A stretch of 64,000 nucleotides of DNA from Apostichopus japonicus (lineage: Eukaryota > Echinodermata > Holothuroidea > Aspidochirotida > Stichopodidae), in NCBI RefSeq assembly GCF_037975245.1, contig NC_092574.1:8903713-8967712 (forward strand). The letters run 5' to 3'. Under the pieces are notes generated by a model. That model was not told the origin of the DNA. It was given only the letters and a program-made list of their open reading frames with translations, and searched no databases. Each line of letters begins with the position of its first letter. Position 1 is the stretch's first letter. This document shows positions 54,101-60,100 of the stretch, piece after piece. Made by a program: the position numbers and the translations under genes.

Positions 54101-57100
54101 ATTACACTATTAATTCCAGTGAATCTGGTGAGAAGAGAAAAATGTTGTAATATACCACTGGCTGCTTCAATTTTTCCAGACTGATGCAACTCCAGTATAA
54201 CTCCAATGTCTTTCAACAAGTGTAATATGTTAGAAAATGTGTGGTCTAGCTATCGACTTCTTATTAGTAGATAAGGGCTATATGTATAATTAGTTTATGG
54301 TCTGCTAAGTAGATGAGGACTATACAGTAGGTATCTTTAGTTTACAGTCTGCATAAGTAGATGAGGGCTATAGGTATCTTTAGTTTACAGTCTGCTTAAG
54401 TAGATGAGGGCTATAGGTATCTTTAGTTTACAGTCTGCATAAGTAGATGATGGCTATAGGTATCTTTAGTTAACAGTCTGCTAGTAGATGAGGGCTATAG
54501 GTATCTTTAGTTCTTAGTCTGCTAATTAGACGAGGGTTATAGGTATCTTTAGTTTACAGTCTGCTAGTAGATGAGGGCTATAGGTATCTTTAGTTTACAG
54601 TCTGCTAAGTAGATCATGGGTTATAGGTATCTTCAGTTAACAGTCTGCTAGTAGATGAGGGCTATAGGTATCTTTAGTTTACAGTCTGCTAAGTAGATCA
54701 TGGGTTATAGGTATCTTCAGTTAACAGTCTGCTAGTAGATGAGGGTTATAGGTATCTTTAGTTTACAGTCTGCTAATTAGATGAGGGTTATAGGTATCTT
54801 TAGTTTACAGTCTGCTAATAAGAAGGGTTATAGGTATCTTTAGTTTATAGTCTGCTTAAGTAGATGAGGGCTATAGGTATCTTTAGTTTATAGTCTGCTT
54901 AAGTAGATGAGGGCTATAGGTATCTTTAGTTCATAGTCTGCTTATTAGACGAGGGTTATAGGTATCTTTAGTTTACAGTCTGCTAATAAGAAGGGTTATA
55001 GGTATCTTTAGTTTATAGTCTGCCTAAGTAGATGAGGGCTATAGGTATCTTTAGTTCATAGTCTGCTTATTAGACGAGGGTTATAGGTATCTTTAGTTTA
55101 CAGTCTGCTAATAAGATGAGGGTTATAGGTATCTTTAGTTTACAGTCTGCTAATAAGATGAGGGCTATAGGTATCTTTAGTTTAGTCTGCTAATTAGATG
55201 AGGGCTATAGGTATCTTTAGTTTACAGTCTGCTAAAGTAGATGAGGGCTATAGGTATCTTTAGTTTACAGTGTGCTAAAGTAGAAGAGGGCTATAGGTAT
55301 CTTTAGTTTATAGTCTGCTAATAAGATGAGGGCTATAGGTATCTTTAGTTTAATACAGTCTGCTAATAAGATGAGGGCTATAGGTATCTTTAGTTTACAG
55401 TCTGCTAAAGTAGATGAGGGCTATAGGTATCTTTAGTTTATAGTCTGCTAATTAGATGAGGGCTATAGGTATCTTTAGTTTACAGTCTGCTAATAAGATG
55501 AGGGTTATAGGTATCTTTAGTTTACACTCTGCTGAGAAGATGAGGGCTATAGGTATCTTTAGTTTACATTCTGCTAGTAGATGAGGGCTATAAGTATCTT
55601 TAGTTTATGGTCTGCAACCATCTTGCCTTTTATAAACATTAACATTATCACATAGACTCATTACATCTTTGGACTGAAGTACTGTGCTTTACGGAATAAC
55701 ATATGATTTGCTGCAATACCAAAGACCAGCACATGTGTGATAACTTGTTATAATATCTCAATTCCAGTGTACTGCCAATGTACCAGCTACATTTTATATG
55801 CTCGATGAAAACCACATGAAATTTAGAAGCGGCAAACTTGTCTTTCTACACTTGAACAATGGATCAAAGCACTTTATAACTACAAGCAACTGACTTGGGC
55901 AGCGCAAATATCGCATGGTTTGGTCGGGATATTGAAACCGGTAAAGCCTAACAAAAGCCTGCAGCAGCTTTACATATTTAACACAGTATCACTCACAAAT
56001 TGTTCCCTGGAGTTCAGTTAATTTCTTGAAAGGTTATTAGCATTAGCGTTAATTCTAAATATATTAGAAAGTTAAAGAATCGGTTACTCATGCTCCAACT
56101 TCAACCAGCATGTTTACTGGCATCACTCTCACAAGTATTTTTCCTCTCTTAATTAAGACATGTAATTTTCTAAGATTCGTTGATATCGGATAGTGAATTG
56201 AGAGATTTGGAACTACCACAAGAGTACTTACAGTATATGTATGGCAACTGTGAATATATATATATATATATATATATATAGCAACTGTTAGCATGATAAA
56301 GTTCTGGGACTATCAATGATGACCTTTAAATCATCTAATCACTGACTGAAAAATTGAAACCACTAGTCCTGACTTACCTGGACGCCCATCCCAGTATCTC
56401 AGTTCTGTTTAATCAAAACCTACTGCAAGAAAAATATCACAAACAGGAGCATATTTCCTTACATATTCCATCAAATTTGCCTTTTGAATACATCCACATG
56501 AGCGACACGAAACACTTCATTCACTTCAAGTGAACATGAACAAACTTCAGTTATGAACCTTTAGGGCAAATTTTTGGCTGACTCACGCAAATAAACGGGA
56601 AGTAGAAGAAGGTATTAATATCTGCTGCTTAAATGACAGTAAGGAGGATAGACCATATATTTCCTGGTTAAATAGCAAGCTTAGGTTGCAGAACATGTAC
56701 CACAAACAGCACAGCATCAAAAGTATTCATTCCACTCAAACACTTCTACAAAACAGAATAGTCAGATATTTGTTCCATCATTGAAATATAGTCCACAAGC
56801 ACACTTTTTCTCTCTTTTGAGAACATCTTATCTTAATAAGCAGTTTTCAAAAGTGTCTTCCGCTCAAGTTGAATGTAATGAGCTCAACAGTGTGCACGCT
56901 CATTCGATCGAGACGAAAATCCGTTTGCGGCGCATCCACAAAGTTATTGCAAAAGCTTAAGTTACTTCAAGTACCACCGACGATAACCGCTCTGGTGTTC
57001 ACAGTTTCTCGACGGAGAAAAAAAAATGTTAGGCCTTTTGTCCGCTGCTTTCGACCGTGAAATCTCGTAACAAAATTTCCGATGCTTGTTTGCAGAAAGA

Positions 57101-60100
57101 GAAATATCTCTACTAATATTCCTTTATGTGTCAGCACTCAAGTACCCCTCGGAGATATATATTTTGTTTTCGATTCATTTTTGTCTGGTTATGCTCATCA
57201 GCCTAAAGAAATGCAGAATCTGTTTAATGATTCCAGCCCTGCACTGGCTGTAGCAGCATCCGCAGTCTTCTCCAGCGTCAGAGATCTTATTAAGTGCGTC
57301 TCCAAGGGCTTTTGCCGGGACTGTGATTGAAAGTGTGATGGAGAACTTATGCTGATTGAGAACCAATGTAAAGTTGCTGGCACTAAGCAGGACTGAAGAC
57401 AAGAGAGATATCTTCCACAACTGGTACCATGCGGCCGACAGATGACGAAAAAAGTGTTTCGAAAAAGACACACATGTCTGTTTCATCGTTAAATAAAAAA
57501 GTCATCCATGGTGAGTTATGTGTTCGACGTCTGACGAGATCTTGGGTTGATTATGATCTCTCCTCCTCGCATAAAAACACTTTCATACACTGAATTCTAC
57601 AATATAATTCTCCACACCACAGACTCAATTAGGAAGCCAATAATGTAACAGTTTTAGGAAGTTATAATTGGTATGAATTTTTTATTTTTTTTTTATTTAG
57701 ATGATAGTCGATATTACAGAACCTAATGTCAACATAACTTTGTTAGCTTGAAATAGTTACATCTATAATAGTTGAGGTCAAATATTTTCAATTGTTCAAA
57801 GAGTTTTTGTTACTAAACAATATAACAAGTGTTTGGGCATGGTAATGCCGATCAATGATTTGAATGGAGAATTTAAAACCGTTACTTTGAAGGGTTACAT
57901 GAAATGTTACTTGTTGGATATATGAAACATGCATAGATATTTGTTGGGATATTTCTTATAAAAAAACTGTATTAGGTTCAGACTGTCTTCAAAGAAGATC
58001 CTGCGAGTATTTCAGGCCCTCTATTTAACTTATACTTTGACCTACACACGCCTTTTTGCAGTGGATATAAAGCAGTTTCAGCATTTTTCCGCCTCTAGAA
58101 TTAGTTTTGGTGTGTATTTTATATGAAACTTTTCATGTAGGCAAAACGACCTTTCAGAAATCTTCGATATCACATAAAGTTTGACATTTTCAGGACATTG
58201 TCAATCTGGTTACATGAAAAGTTCCAAATAACTATTCAAAGGAATGCATCGTTTTGGTATTGTGGATGGGTATGTGACTATAGAGAAGAGCTTTTAATTG
58301 TTAATTGATTTGCATCATTTTTTTCCTTTTCATTATTCATTATTCAATATTAAAATCCCATTGCAAAGTAATCATTAATTTCAAATTCAAGGTTTCTTTT
58401 CAAATGATGAAGTTGGTATATGATTTCATTTTCCTAATTCCTAATTTAGCAATGATTGAGAGCACACACTGTTTTTCATTGGATTAATTGTTTCAAATAC
58501 CAAGTTAAATCTTCTGCAGAATTAAGTAACCTGCAAGGTGGATTTTACTCTGTAATAACTTTCTTGCAACCAAAATGCCAAATAATTATCGGATAAGTTG
58601 CACCGCAAGTTAACAAAAGATGGAAGTATGACATACTGCATGTCTCAGAGAGAGACAAGGGCTGCAATTCGATCTCTTCCACAATGTTATAGATCCTACC
58701 CACATTTATAAGCAAATCTGATTTTTCAGGTGTCGATATGTACATTGTTATTTTTAGACACAGGCTTGGTATACATCAAATTTCACTTTATCCTCAACTA
58801 AAACAGTTGGAGACACACAATCTTTGTTCCTTAAAGATGTGGCAAAATACTGAAACTTTCAAACCTAATTATGATTTTCCCTGAGTTTGGAAATTAGAAA
58901 CCAGCATTACACAGGCCTATACATATATGCTAGCTAGAGACCCTAGGTAGTTTTCCATATTCCCAAGTATTGCATTACTACAACTTTTTTGTGTACGTGT
59001 AGAAAACAACTCTCTCAGGTTCAGTACATAATAATGGAGAGCTCTAGCCAGCTTAATAAAGGAATCAAAGGGTATAAATGTCTGTAATATCAGACAGTAC
59101 GTGCCCAGGGAAATCATCATGAAAACCTTGAAAAGTTGAAAACTTAAGTTTACATCAAACATCCGTTAATTTTCAAAATGGAACTGTTCTTCAATAATTG
59201 AAGACTCTAGTGATGTTAAATAATGCACATGGCTTTTTTTTATTCTTTTTCTTTGTTTTGATTCCCCCCCGCCCCGGTTTTTTCCTCTATTGACCATGAA
59301 GTTATACTATATGTGGATAGTGCGGACTCAATTGCGTATTTTATCTCAGAAGTGAAATGCTCTGACATGTACAGTACTGTCCACAGACAATGGGTTTCAA
59401 GTACCAGGCTTGAAACGATGCACAGTGCAAAGTAAGCCAGAATTGTAAAACATAGTGCACTGGTCAAGTTGGTTGGTTGGTTGGTTGGTTCGATCCCGTC
59501 ATGACTGACAGCTCGTGACGTCAACAATTGCACGCCAATTCTCACGATCATTGGCAAGAGAATAAAGATCTTGAAGAGAACTCGATCTGACCAAAGATTT
59601 TATTTGGTCAAACCATCTGGTCCTGGGTCTTCCAGGTTTTCTGCTCCCTTCAACTCGACCTTGCATGATGACTTCCTCAATACAGTCTCTTTCTCTTCTT
59701 GCAATGTGACCAAAGTAGCTTAACATTTGGCTCTGGATGATGCACAAAAGAGGTTTTTTTGGCTGGACCTCCTGCAGAACACTATCATTAGTTCTCTTCA
59801 TGATCCAGGATATTCGGAGTATCCTACGTCAACACCACATTTCAAATGAATTGATACTCCTTTGAACAGATTTGGTTAGAGTCCAGGTTTCACATCCATA
59901 AATGGCTTTGGAAAGATAAGTGCTGAAACCAGCTGTGTTTTTGTTGCCTTTGTGATGCCTCTATCAGCCCATATCTTGTTCAGGCCAACCATAGCTGACC
60001 TGGCCATTGCTAAGCGTCTTCTGTTCTCCACAGAACAGCCACCACTGCTGGTTATCAGAGACCCTAGAAAGTGACCTGCTCAACGTCAGTACCATCAACT

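Larger units (their letters stand above)
55613..59458. other. PDE2A intron between exons a and b
   Basis: Contains the candidate MGVQ exon, the CpG cluster and a short (TA)n. 57100-57480 has short open frames on both strands but no recognised protein. Confidence 0.55.
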
